Of a DNA stretch of 64,000 bases, positions 33,051 through 43,468 are shown in pieces. The notes beneath the pieces were generated by a model. That model saw nothing but the letters and a program-made list of their open reading frames with translations. It made no database searches and was not told where the DNA came from. Positions within the stretch are counted from its first letter, which is position 1. The number at the start of each line of letters is the position of its first letter. The position numbers and the translations under genes were made by a program. The DNA comes from Amborella trichopoda (taxonomy: Eukaryota > Streptophyta > Magnoliopsida > Amborellales > Amborellaceae): NCBI RefSeq assembly GCF_000471905.2, contig NW_006494931.1, forward strand, positions 8,139,302 to 8,203,301, given 5' to 3'.

Positions 33051-33684
33051 AGGGGGTAACCCCATTTTCACTGTTTCACCAAAGGATAAAAACTTAGGGT
33101 GAAAATTTTCAGCGAGGGTGAGGTTTTCTGGTGAGAGCTTCAACAAACACATAGGGTATTCCATCAAGGGTAACAAGAGGTTATCGACAAATAAGGGAGG
33201 CTCAGGTTGAGAAAGGAGATGCCAGCAGGAAAAGAGGCAGCATTAGTTTGAGTTGCAGGAGTTTCCAGGCCAGCGCAGGGGGTTTTCTAGGGAAACAGGG
33301 AACTCTGACAATGATTTTGAAGGCTCCAGTGAGGAAAGAAGGGGCATAAATTGTAGTAGTGGGCTGCCCAGGGCTTTTCAGTAATTTTTAGCATTTTTTC
33401 GACGGGTGCGAGTGGTTTCCCGGTTACTTGGAGGAAGGTTGCAGAGGGTTTTCGACTACGAAAGGGAAATTTCGACGGAACCGAAAGGGCGCAGGAGAAG
33501 GACCGTTGCTGAAGGTAGACGGTTGCAAGAAGGCGGATGCTAGTGATTTCACACGTGTGAGACGTGTGTTAGTTCAGGACGTGGGGATGGTTGTCAGGCG
33601 ACGTAACATGGCTTAAGGTGCCACATGCAAAATCTATAGCACGTGTGAGAGATTTGAACCCGAGCGGCAATTTTCCTTTGAAAA

Positions 33685-33985
33685 CACAGTCGGTGCTAGT
33701 CGTTGGTACACCTAGCCAGAGCTAAGTATTGATGAACATAGCCGGCGGCAGGCATTGGTAAACACAGCCAGCGCTAAGCATTAATAGACATAGCCGGTGC
33801 TAAGCTTTGAGTGCACAACCGATGCTAGATCCCTGAAAACACAGCCGGTGCTAAGCATCTGAAATCCTAGCCGGTGATAGACCTTCATAAACTCAATCGG
33901 TGCTAGGCTTCTGGAAACACAGCCAGTGCCTGACTTTTGACAATACAGCCGGCACTTGCCACTGAAGACATAGCCTGCGCTTATC
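33685..33985. repeat. Array of ~33-bp ACACAGCCGGTGCTAAGC repeats in the PMD leader
   Basis: About nine units (for example near 33755, 33790, 33835 and 33895). Each is ACACAGCCGGTGCTAAGC or a close variant followed by a variable AT-richer spacer. It ends about 50 bp before the ORF start. Confidence 0.75.
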
Positions 33986-34035
33986 TAATGCCTTTAGAAA
34001 TTTTGATTCGGGGGTGAATCCTTGAGCCCTTTATA

Positions 34036-34733
34036 ATGGATGAGTCTTCTTACCAAATTCCTGACATAAAGAACCTTCCCAGGGAAGGGAAGGTCAGCAC
34101 TAATGAATTTATTGGTGAGACTCTAGTAAGGGGCGAGCACATTGGTTGATAGAGCCAGTATGCAAGCCAGAGTGGCCTCTTAGTGTCACTTTTATCATTG
34201 ACCCAGTTCGTTTTGAAGTTCGAGAGGACAATAACGACAATGTGAATATTGAAGAAGGGGTGGCGCTCCTTCATTGTATGCATAGGAACATAGCTTCTGG
34301 GGAGAACTTGCCCACCATAGGAAAGCAAATGGTGCAAGCAAAGGGACTAATGTGGTCAAGCAAAGGTCTTCGAGTACAGGGGGAGCATCAATATTTAAAG
34401 GGGTACTCTTCTTACACCACTAGAGTGTTGGTGTCGCACAAAAGCATTCTTGAACGCACTTCGTTGCTAGCAGCAGTTCAATGCTTCGCCAGCTACTATG
34501 ATCGGTGCTCCAATACTATCAAGGTACTTCTTGAGACATGGAGCCATGTTAGTAATACCTGGCTTCTTGGGCATCGGGAAGCAGGAATCTCCTTATTTGA
34601 TCTTCATTTTATCGAGGGCCTTCCACTGATCGGGGCCATGTATAACGAGTTCGTACCCCAGAACTCAGTCATCTTTGGTGGTGGTAGCTTGGGGAGTGAA
34701 GATCCACCTGCTAGTCTTCGAAAGGTTTTTTAA
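34036..34733 (+). pseudogene. Plant mobile domain (PMD) protein, N-terminal part, antisense in element C
   Basis: The likely start is the ATG at 34036, opening M-D-E-S-S-Y-Q-I-P-D; this frame runs to a stop at about 34145. A frameshift there leads to the 34146-34733 ORF. That ORF carries L-L-E-T-W-S-H-V-S-N-T-W-L, then G-I-S-L-F-D-L-H-F-I-E-G-L-P, the W..R/T-hT.F...G....-L-E-D-h-....-L-G-L-P region typical of PMD proteins. PMD proteins are found in TEs and in host genes of the MAIN/MAIL family; host members act in gene expression and TE silencing. An in-frame TAA closes the ORF at 34731. Confidence 0.7.
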
Positions 34734-36257
34734 GTTTACCAATTTCTCCATGCCCAGTCTAGCAATGGTCGGGTAACCTTCACCGAATGGGTGAAATTCT
34801 TTTGTGGGGACTACCCTGAAGGTGCTCGAGGTACTCCAAGAGGAAAAGGGAAGGGAGTTATAAAGGGGAGGCTGACCATGTATCAATCTGAGACCACCGA
34901 TGATTGTGTCTTCTTTGCTACATATTTGGCCTTATTTATATGTAAGTTTATGCTCCCTGGAGGAGCCGATGACATTCGGCCAGGCACCTTCTATGTGGAT
35001 TGTGACATGGCAAGAGGGCATGAGTACGCCCTTGCTCAACCAGTTTTGTGCAATATTTACCATGACTTAGGGACCATCTCTCGTGGAAAGGCTTACAAAG
35101 GCAAGGAGGGAGGGAATGAAATTGTTAGAGGAGAAGCATTCCCTAGGAACTTTCAGACTCTATTCCCTGTCCATTATGTATATGGATGGCTAGGGGCCCA
35201 TTTCCCTGCCACCTATGTCAGAAGCCAGGGCTCAGGAGATAAGATATGCCCATTCTTGATGAGGATTGCTGGCTTAAAGGCTATATTTCACAGCCCAAGA
35301 GAGGCTCGGAGCTTGTTCGAGCATGACTCCTCAAATATGCGTCGGGTCCCATTCCCGGTTGGAAGCTTCACCGATCATGCTTTCATTGATGAATTGGGGA
35401 ATGAGCTAGACAGTGCTCCCACAACTATTAGGGAGCTAATGTTCATTCTCAGCATTAGAGGATGAGTTCTACCTTATCGAACCCCGCACAGTGTCAGATT
35501 GGAAGGGTATTTCCCTCATCGCTTCGACCGTCAGCATGGGCTTGATGAGAGCTGCCCTTTCTCTGTGTTTTTCAAAAAGTGCCACGGCAAAATAAACACG
35601 GGGAAGATAGAAGAGCTTGGGACTCTTCAAGAGTGTTGATTGCCTGGACACATACGGACCACTTGGTCCACGTGTCTAGAGATGACCAAGAGTAGCAACT
35701 ATGTGTTACCTCATTTCGACATAAGGGCCCGGGTGACTGAGGCCTATGCAAACTAATGGAGAATCACCTGTCGAGGATACTGGGATGTTGATCACCCTTG
35801 GAAAGGGGAAAACTGCTACTGGCGTCCGAAGACTAAACAGAGGAGACTGGTGGATACTCCTGGCCTTGACGAGGTCTTTGTCTTGGGATATCCTTTGAAC
35901 TGGGAGACTCATGGGCTTCCTCAGGAGATAGCGATCGATGACACTTTATCACAATTTCTTATCATGAAGAAGAAAATTTGGAGCATCTTTGATAAACTCG
36001 GTTCCATCTTCGAATGAAGTGAGGGCCGAAAGGTCCCAGGTCATGAGGGGTGTCCCATTCAAGACTTGAACGCACTGATCGGGAGTGGTCCTCATAGTAA
36101 ATTGGCTGCGGGCCCTTCTCAAGGAGGGAGTTCTGGAGCGATTGCTTCTCCTCTGGTCGGGGGAAATAAAAGCAAACGATCTACCCTACCGGCACTCGTG
36201 CACCTGCTCAAGCTGGCAGACGTACTCGAAGGCGTAGGGGTGCCAAACTTCTTGTGA
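34734..36257 (+). pseudogene. PMD protein, middle part (same frame, in-frame stops)
   Basis: The same frame continues with V-T-F-T-E-W-V-K-F-F and C-V-F-F-A-T-Y-L-A-L-F-I, then G-W-L-G-A-H-F-P-A-T-Y and, past the TGA at 35463, G-Y-F-P-H-R-F-D-R-Q-H-G-L-D. These correspond to the conserved second half of the PMD (the Y.PhRVARQFG-like end). Stops at 35463, 35637, 35754 and 36015 interrupt it but the frame is otherwise unbroken to 36255. The region 34791-35465 alone is a 224-codon ORF. A full PMD core would need all these pieces. Confidence 0.7.
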
Positions 36258-36955
36258 TTTTGGAGTCAAGAGGTAGCGTTCCTTCTTCTGATTCATTGGT
36301 AACTCCACCAGTTTCACCTTCTGCACTTTCTCCACCATCTTTTGTCTCTCCTGAACTATTCCCTTTTTCTTTAGAAACTGAGGTGAATGACTCCAGTCCT
36401 TCTGAGTATATTGTTATTGCTTCTGATCGAGAAATGACTCCGAAACTTGGAGAGGAGCCTCTAAGTCCAGGGGCAGTTCCTGGGTCAGATCTGGTTCACA
36501 TGGAGACTAATGAGACTGAAAGCTCTGTAGCTATTACTCTCGGAAGGGAACCGACTACCGACGTGGCCTCTGTGCTTCAGGAATTTAGTGCCTCGACAGA
36601 GGAAAGGGCCATGATTCAAGAGGAAGGGCCTATGATTAATAATGCCCTTGAGTACCAAGAGGCTGCTGCCCTTGAAGGCACAGATCGTGACGACAAAGGG
36701 GTTGAGCTTTTTGTGGCCAAGGTTCTGATTGTTGAGGGCACCGACCAGATAGAAACGGCCATGACTGAAGCTGAATCGATAATTGATGAGGGCCAAACGG
36801 AAGACGCAGCTCTTGAACTTGTCAATACTGTCGTGACGGCTCAAGAGGGTGAAAAACAAGGGGAAAAAGCTTCTTTGGAGGATCCTGGGACAACAGTGGT
36901 GACCCCCATAGGCGAAGGTCAAGGCGACAAGGCTGGTATCAAAGAATCAAGGTAG
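36180..36955 (+). pseudogene. PMD protein, basic patch and acidic Ser/Pro-rich region
   Basis: A frame change before about 36200 gives the basic run R-R-T-R-R-R-R-G (36218-36241), a possible nuclear-targeting signal. A long acidic, Ser/Pro/Glu-rich stretch follows (36254-36955, 233 codons) with repeated E-G-x-x-x-x blocks. It has no fold I recognise and looks disordered. It shares the frame of the coiled-coil part downstream, from which only the TAG at 36953 separates it. Confidence 0.5.
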
Positions 36956-37672
36956 GTTGAAGCGAGGGCTGCCTCTAGGTCTGATGTTCATGAAACTCAA
37001 GACTTCGCCATCGTTTCGGAAGAGCCAGTGGCTCTGATGGCTATCACTTCTAAAAGCCCGGTCCTTGAAACCGAAGTCTCTTCAGGAAGGGTAATCCCAG
37101 CAGCAGCATCTAGGCCCATTTTCAGCAGGGTTTCTGGTATAATTGCAGGCATGCTTCGTGCAGGCCTTCAAGGTTTGAGGAAACTACCTTTCAATGAGCT
37201 GGGCAAGGCTCTGGTCAAACTCAAGGAATTTACCGCTGCGACCACTATTGTTGGGAGTGTGCTAGAAGTCCATTCCCATTTTGATGCTACCCTAAGTGAG
37301 TTGGAGAGCTGGCGATCAGGAAGGCTAAAACATGAGGTAGAAACCAGGAAGCTAGCTTACATGGAGGCATCGATCTCGTGTCGCCGCGAGGGAATAGATT
37401 CTTACACTGAGAAGAAGGCCACTACGACTGCACATCAGCTCAATCTCAAAAGGGAGAGACAAGCTTGCTTCAAAAGGATGGTTGAAATAAGAGAGGAGAT
37501 ACGAATATTAAGACAAGAATTCACTGAGCTTGAGAAAGAGATGATTCAGAGAAGGGCCATGGAGACTTCTCTGGTCGAGAGTTTATTAGAACTCAGTCGC
37601 ACCATCGAGTCCGAAACTGTGGCGATGGGAGAGGAGATTCAAACGGTGGCCGAATGGAAGGAACATATTTAG
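36956..37672 (+). pseudogene. PMD protein, C-terminal coiled-coil part
   Basis: It is in the same frame as the acidic part. Residues encoded by 37300-37672 are rich in Glu, Lys, Arg and Leu with heptad-like spacing (for example L-K-R-E-R-Q-A, I-R-E-E-I-R-I-L-R-Q-E and L-E-K-E-M-I-Q-R-R), indicating a coiled coil. The ORF closes at a TAG (37670); the frame would stay open beyond it to about 37795, so this stop may also be secondary. PMD followed by acidic linker and coiled coil is a known layout among plant TE-borne PMD proteins, as I recall. Confidence 0.55.
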
Positions 37673-37734
37673 GACATCGAGGCTTCTACTGCAGCATGCG
37701 GAGCAGAGATAAATAAGATAATTTATCATTTTTT

Positions 37735-37835
37735 AACATATCCTCTCTTTCACTTCCTCTTTCCTTCTCTGTGCACCAACAATTGTAAAATTTGAGCTTG
37801 TGAATGAAAATACATTTTACTTTGTGTCTCATTTT
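37735..37835 (+). terminator. Probable 3' end region of the PMD gene
   Basis: AT-rich DNA with TTGTAAAATTTGAGCTTGTG and AATGAAAATACATTTTAC, elements seen in plant polyadenylation regions. It is supported by position only. Confidence 0.35.
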
Positions 37836-38100
37836 TTCTGCATATTTTCATTCTTCATTTTGTTTTGCTGGATCTCATATCCTGCCCCTAAGTGGTCCTC
37901 GGCTCAGGGCTTTTTACTGCTTCTGTATTTTCACCAAGGAAAACCCTAGGCCTTGCTTTGTCTTGTGACAAACTGCTGCGGTTCCGATAACCTCAAACAT
38001 AGGAGCAGTTGCTTCTTCTCCTTTTAACGTTTGATTGGATAGGGGCTCATAATTCATTTTTCTCATCATTTGATGAGCCTTCTTGCTATAGATAGTCCAG
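37836..38100. other. Spacer between the convergent PMD and gag-protease genes
   Basis: No motif on either strand. The plus-strand PMD gene ends at its left and the minus-strand post-protease ORF ends at its right (38101), so the two genes converge here. Confidence 0.5.
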
Positions 38101-38840
38101 TCAAGAGGTTTGGCTTCTATTCATGGCATTTTTATGTTCATTATAACTCTTGGTCTCAAGCACGAACTCCTTCAGATATTTTGAAGCGGTATGCATTACT
38201 TTCAATTGGCTCTGGAGACTGCGAACCTCGCTTCTTAACTCTGTCAGGGGGTCTTTTTCTTGAGGACAAGCAAGATGCCCTATCTCCCACTGCTCCCTCT
38301 CTATAGAATCCGAGAAATGCAAGACTCGATGAATATCCTCAGTAACAGAGGTTTGAAGCACCTTCCATGGCGGCTGGGATGCCAATTCGGCTTTCAAGAG
38401 CGCAATAGGGATATGCAGAACCTTTTGATAGTCTGGTGTGTAAGTAACCTTTGAAACCGAGAATTTTGTCTCCATGACCTTCTCAATCTCGAGAGGGATT
38501 TCTGGTTCATCATCTTGGGAAGGTGGCTTAGAAGAGGGTGAGGCCTTCTCTTATGGTGAAGGTGGAGTTTCTTCAAGAATGGTTTTCAGGATGCTAGAAT
38601 GAATAGGGGTTAGAGGGAGAATTATGCCTTGCCTTTCTTCCTCTTTGAACATGTTTACCAATGTTGTCCCCATGTCTTCAACATCTTTATGAGGTGAAGA
38701 CCCTGTCTTAATTGAAGACTTGTGATCCCTATCATTCGGCTTCTGAGGTGACACCAAATCTGTGAAATAATACTTAGCATCAGCGTAGTGAGTTTGGGCT
38801 ATAGGAAACAGTCTTTTGTTAGCATAGACCGTATGCTATC
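38101..38840 (-). pseudogene. Post-protease ORF of element C, unknown, with coiled-coil end
   Basis: Two minus-strand ORF pieces (38551-38757 and 38101-38475, joined by 38394-38576 in another frame). It starts after the protease, is Pro/Glu/Lys-rich, and ends with L-T-E-L-R-S-E-V-R-S-L-Q-S-Q-L, a likely coiled coil, then a stop at 38101. RT would be expected here in an autonomous element; no RT motif is present. It may be a capture or a decayed spacer. Confidence 0.4.
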
Positions 38841-39423
38841 CTTCATCTCGACTAGACTTGAAGCACTAGTGTAATGTCGATGGAACCACCCCCTGGTCAT
38901 GGAGCCATGGCAAACTAATGAGGATGTTGTAGGAAGTGTCGATCTTGATTACATGAAACTAACTGTAATCGTTCAGATCACCGATCTTAAGACAAAGGCA
39001 AACTGTGCCTGCCGGCTTCTCTCTTGATTAGTTGAACCCCTGAACTGTGATGTGCATCGGAGTGAGGTCTTCAAACCCTAATCCCAATCAGGTGAGGATT
39101 CTCCTTGAGGTAAGGTTGACTGTTGACCCTCCATCCAACATAATTTGGTTGATTGGACATGCATGTAATTTGCCAGTCACAAAGAGAGGACGATTGTGAA
39201 ACTTTTCTCCCAATTGCAAATCATCTTCTAAAAATTTGATTGGCATACATCCATCTAAAATCGTTGGGTCCACCTCAATGGGTTCCACTTTGATCTCGTA
39301 CACCTCTGGATTACAAAGAGCTTGAACCAAATCCATCTGGTAATCCTTTGAGAGCATGAGGGCATCGTAGATGCTGAGAAGGGTTGAAAGCTTCATCAAA
39401 TGCCCTGTCACATCATATTTCAC
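38841..39423 (-). pseudogene. Retropepsin-like aspartic protease of element C
   Basis: The open part (39088-39423) reads L-F-V-T-G-K-L-H-A-C-P, then I-M-L-D-G-G-S-T-V-N-L, the D-G/N-G-S active-site loop of plant Ty3 proteases. Downstream and partly out of frame are H-I-T-V-Q-G-F, F-H-V-I-K-I-D-T-S-Y-N-I-L and W-L-H-D-Q-G-V-V-P-S-T-L-H, the second half of the fold. In a live element it would cut the gag-pol polyprotein. At least three stops interrupt it. Confidence 0.75.
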
Positions 39424-40338
39424 CTTTTCTTGGTTGCGCAGTTGGCTTAGCTGGGGTAGTTCGGTAAACGGGGATAGGGATTTGTTTAGGTTGAGGCTTA
39501 GAAAGTGATTGAGTATATTGGATCAGAGGCATCCCATGGAATTGGAGAATAGGTTGAGTTTTTGGGGTATTTGGGCGAGGAAGTAGCCCAGGGAGCTAGA
39601 GGATGGGTAAGCTATTTGTGTTTGGATTAGGGAGAAGCGACAGACTAGGAGATTTGGAGATGCCTGGCTTTCAAGGTAGGGGTTATATAGTCTTTCCTGA
39701 CCTCAAGCTCATTTTCCTCATGGTGGGTGCGGCCTCTGAGATTTGTTTCATGCGATAAGCTTCTCGAGAATAAGAAATTCTCCCTCTAGATTCACTCAAC
39801 CTCAGCTCGAAGTCGGGCTCAGGGGGCTACTGGGTTTTCTTTGAGTTAGACCTCCTACGCTTTCCAGCAGAGGAAGATGGCTCAGACCGAGCCTGGGCCG
39901 CCAGGGCATCAACAACTATTAAGAATCCGGCTGCCTAGGCTAACGCCTTTCTCAGCCGCCTACGTTGCATCCTGCTTATGGTGATTCCTTGAAATTCTCA
40001 ATCAAGGGCGTCGAAGTCTAAACATTACAAGGTTGTACCTACAGGAGACACCGAAGAGAAGGAGGGGAAGAAGAAGAAGAAGAGTTAGTAGGTGAAGGGG
40101 ATTTAAGATCATTGCCCTCGTTGGACCTATCTGGGCAGCTTTTTTCATCATCACCAGAATTGGACGTGTGCAGGGAGTCTTTTAAGTCTTTCTCTTGCTT
40201 AGACCGTTGGGGAGTGCTTTTAACGTCATTGCCCTCATTGGATGTGTGTTGAGTGAGGGATGACCCCGGGGTGTCCTCCTTATGAGGTGAAGGGGAAAGG
40301 ATGATTACGTCAGCGATGAAATCCTGCAATGTCGGCAA
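39424..40338 (-). pseudogene. gag C-terminal part and gag-protease linker of element C
   Basis: The right part (40039-40338) encodes the acidic T-S-N-E-G-N-D-V-K-S-T-P-Q block seen as repeats in B, here about one and a half copies. The 39745-40030 stretch matches the basic tails of A and B. From 39440 to 39720 is a Pro/Ser/Gln-rich linker leading into the protease; B has lost this linker. Confidence 0.55.
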
Positions 40339-40386
40339 GGGAGGAAGAGGCCTGAGGAACTCTTGCTAGATCGGTGGTTGAGGAGG

Positions 40387-41000
40387 CTAGTTCCTTCTGC
40401 GTGCCCTTCTTAGGGCCCATCTCCTCTTGGGTGCATTTGGAGTTGTTTGATTCATCTTACTAGGTTTGTGGACAGCCCTAGCTTGACAGATAACCTCTCG
40501 TTTTAACGACTTAAGTCTGCTTCGCCTGTGGTAGACTATCCATGGTTGGGAAGTTGAGGGTTCAGCAGGATCCGAATCATCATTAACTAGGTCTTGTGTC
40601 GGGAAGTCGACTTGCACCGGTGGAGCTGTGATTTGGGCATCCCCTTGTGGAAGGTTACAAGATTCATTGTGCTCTCGAGTAATTCAACCATGTTCTGTTC
40701 CAGCAGTAATCGGAGCAATGCATGCACCCATTCCTTTTCAAAGGAATAAACTTTGCTATGATGAGCAATCCAATATTCACTTCGATTAAGGTTCATGGGT
40801 GGAGGCACCCGATTATATGACTGTTGTTGTTTGCTTGTCTGAGGTGTTGTCTTTGTTATGCCAACAGCTTTGGAAAGGACCAAAGTTTGGGAGGTGACCT
40901 TCTTTGGATCATTAACTGTGACAGCTACACTGATCACTCCTTTTTGTTGGTTTCCCTGAGCACAAACATGAAAATGACAATTGCCCCGTTTGTTTGCCAA
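40387..41000 (-). pseudogene. gag middle part of element C, zinc knuckles deleted
   Basis: Two ORFs. The first (40587-41000) aligns with A from the S-Q-T-L-x-L-S segment to L-L-L-E-Q-N-M, then breaks off. The second (40387-40617) resumes at the counterpart of A's Q-D-L-L-I-N-D and includes the Arg-rich run. About 700 bp that carry both Cys/His knuckles in A are missing. Confidence 0.65.
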
Positions 41001-41890
41001 ATTTGAAACTGTTGTCGTGACCCATTATGATGACGTGACAAGCTCTCTATGCGAACCGACTTAGAGATTAGGTCTGACATGGAGGTTGAGTTAGAGGCCT
41101 CGACATGTAGAGCGATCTCAGGTCGCATATTTCGAACACAGGTTTGAACTGCCTCCTTCTCAAGCATAGGATTGGGATGGCGCGCCGCCAGATCTCTCCA
41201 CCTTGATATGAATTTATCCACCGGTTCATCTAGCTCCTGGGTCAAGGTGAGAAGTTCAATGGTTTGGACCTCCCCCTCGACCTCATAGAATCGTTGATGG
41301 AACAATTTCTCCATCTCCTCCCTAGTACGTACTGAGTTTGGAGGCAGCTGAACGTACCACTGGAAGGCATGGCCATCAAGGGTTTCAACGAACTAACGAA
41401 GAAGGAGTCTCCCATCAGTCGTTGTCTCTCTACATACTGCTTGAAAATGGGTGGTATGTTGACAGGGGGATGTTGTTCCATCGAGGCCAGGAAAGTTCCC
41501 TTTCTTATAGTCCTGGGGGAAGGGAACCTGATCAATGTAAGAAGGGTATGGCTTGTGGTAAAGCGTCACGCCCTGTATGCTTAAGATCTGCCTGTTCTTT
41601 AGGCTATGAGTTACCATAGCATCAATGTCTGCATGAGAGAAGGGGTAAGGAGCAGAATTGTCTAGTAAGGCAGGAGGAGGAGGTTGCCTAGGAGGTACAT
41701 CTTCCGAATGAAGGGAATTGGCCTAATGGTTAACCGAATGTCGGGCGACCTCCATACGGTCGATCTTCTCCATCATAGCATGGACCATCTATTCAAACCT
41801 TTCCATACAGGCCTCCTGAGAGTGAGCAGGTTCATTTATAACCATGACGCTAACCGTTTCTCCATGGAGGTCAGGCTTGAGTCGAAGGTT
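40934..41890 (-). pseudogene. gag capsid part of element C
   Basis: ORFs 41393-41617 and 40934-41314. Capsid blocks are Q-W-Y-V-Q-L-P-P-N-S, F-Y-E-V-E-G-E-V-Q-T, D-E-P-V-D-K-F-I-S-R-W-R and A-A-R-H-P-N-P. One stop at about 41394 separates the two pieces. It matches A and B over its whole length. Confidence 0.7.
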
Positions 41891-43228
41891 TTCGTGTTTG
41901 ACGGGTCGCACGCAGCAAGTCAGTCAGTAGGGGATCAACATGCCCTGACTGGACCCGACTCTTGTATGTTAAGCGGGTAAGGACTAGTTCTTGACAGTCT
42001 TGGGACCGTGGCTGCTGGGTGGCCGGGTCATCTTCAACGACATTAACTACGACGCAGGGTTCTCGTTCCTCTTCTTTAAGGTTTGTCCTCCAAAGAGGGT
42101 AGAAGGGATTCTAGTGAAGAAGGTTGTCAGAGCTGGGTGTCCCGACTATCTTGACTGCTTCTCTAGTCATAATTCGCAAACCCATGCCACGCTTGGCTTT
42201 GAGACTTTGATGGATCTCATGCCAGAATTGCAAATGGGACTGCGGTTGGTGAACTCGTCTTGCGCAAGAGAGAGCTATCTCCATCAGGTGCGGCAAAGGA
42301 CGAGGGCCAAGTGCTGAAGTAAGCCTGGGTCGAGGGAGAAGAAGGACAAGGTCTTTCTTGAGGTCTTTGCCCTGAGCTCTCTTATAGGCTCTAGGGGCAT
42401 GATCGAGATAATACGGCTGGTCCAAGACGGTACTCTTAGAGTAGGTCTTCAAGTACCAAGGTTTGAGGTGCTTGCCAGAAAGAGACGAGGCAGGAGGTGG
42501 AATGATTGGCTCATGATGATGCCCGAGTGGGGAGCAGGGAACAGCAGTTTGGGGAGGCGATGCGTGTGCGCCCCTTGAAGAAGCATCACGGACGACTTTG
42601 GGGTCAGCCTGGGCTCGAGCAGATTGACTGACCTTAGTAGTCCGAGAATCGCGAGCAGGTGTCTGTAAGGAAACAGATGGAAGCATGCCCCTTATAGGGT
42701 ACTAGTGGGTGATGAGTTGGAGGACGAGGAAGTCGTCCCCTGTGTACTCGGGTTGGCGCAGCGAACGCTTTACCCCGAGAGGTGTGGTGCACATGCATGG
42801 CATGTATAGGACTTAGCCCAAGGAGGCCCGGTCCTGAATACTGGCTTGAGGCAATAAGAGAGTTGCCTTGAGGTGTGACTCGAGTGGAAGGCTCACAAGC
42901 CTTAGGGTGTGTGCGAGAGGTGGAGGCCTCAGAGTCTCCACCTCGATGTATCGAGCCTCTAGGGATAGAGACTCGTGGTGGTGCAGAATTATGGGGGAAA
43001 ACCTTACGGCGCCACAGAAGCAATGTCAACTTGTTTGCCTTTTGCAGCGAAGGATTGGGCAGCCTTTCGGCCTACCTCGGCAATATGACCGACAAGTGAC
43101 TTGCCAGTAACAGGGTGCATGCTATGAGTGGTAGCATGTGTGCCGCCTATGCAGGGTGCCTTGGCCAGAATTCCACCAGAGCGAGGAGATGGGGAGTGAG
43201 AGACCTTTAAGTCCCACCTCACACCCAT
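41891..43228 (-). pseudogene. Upstream ORF of element C, unknown function
   Basis: The best copy of the upstream ORF. It starts at an ATG at 43228 (M-G-V-R-W-D-L-K-V-S-H) and continues through three overlapping ORFs (43004-43228, 42634-43029, 42111-42686), each one frameshift apart. The total is about 370 codons, then more broken sequence into gag. It is Pro-, Arg- and Ser-rich, with G-H-I-A-E-V-G-R-K-A-A-Q conserved in A and B. No known domain is seen; the position is that of the extra ORF of Ogre-type elements. Confidence 0.5.
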
Positions 43229-43450
43229 CTAGGTTAGGACCTGGGAGCTAGATACGGGGTCTATGCTCAAAAGGAAGGTTGGGAATGAAGTTTGAGGAAC
43301 TTGTTCCCTAGGGACACTCACGCATGCAGGGATAAGGAAGTCCCCGATCTGGATAAACAGGTTACAGAACACATAAGCCATAAGTGTGAAAAACAGAAAA
43401 TAAAAGGAGAAACTATCCAAACAAGTACAATCTGACTAAGGGGTAGTCAG

Positions 43451-43468
43451 TCCCCAGTGGAGACGCCA
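43451..43468 (-). other. Primer-binding site, element C
   Basis: TGGCGTCTCCACTGGGGA on the minus strand, three bases inside the LTR. It is homologous to the sites at 4154 and 11316. Confidence 0.7.

Noticed and set aside
33640-33665. GGTTCAAATC-like tRNA B box on the minus strand
   Set aside because: No A box, acceptor stem or cloverleaf could be formed around it.
34050-36922. Minus-strand ORFs under the PMD gene (34050-34337, 36485-36922 and others)
   Set aside because: No motifs; they overlap the coding frame of the PMD gene on the other strand and look like shadows.
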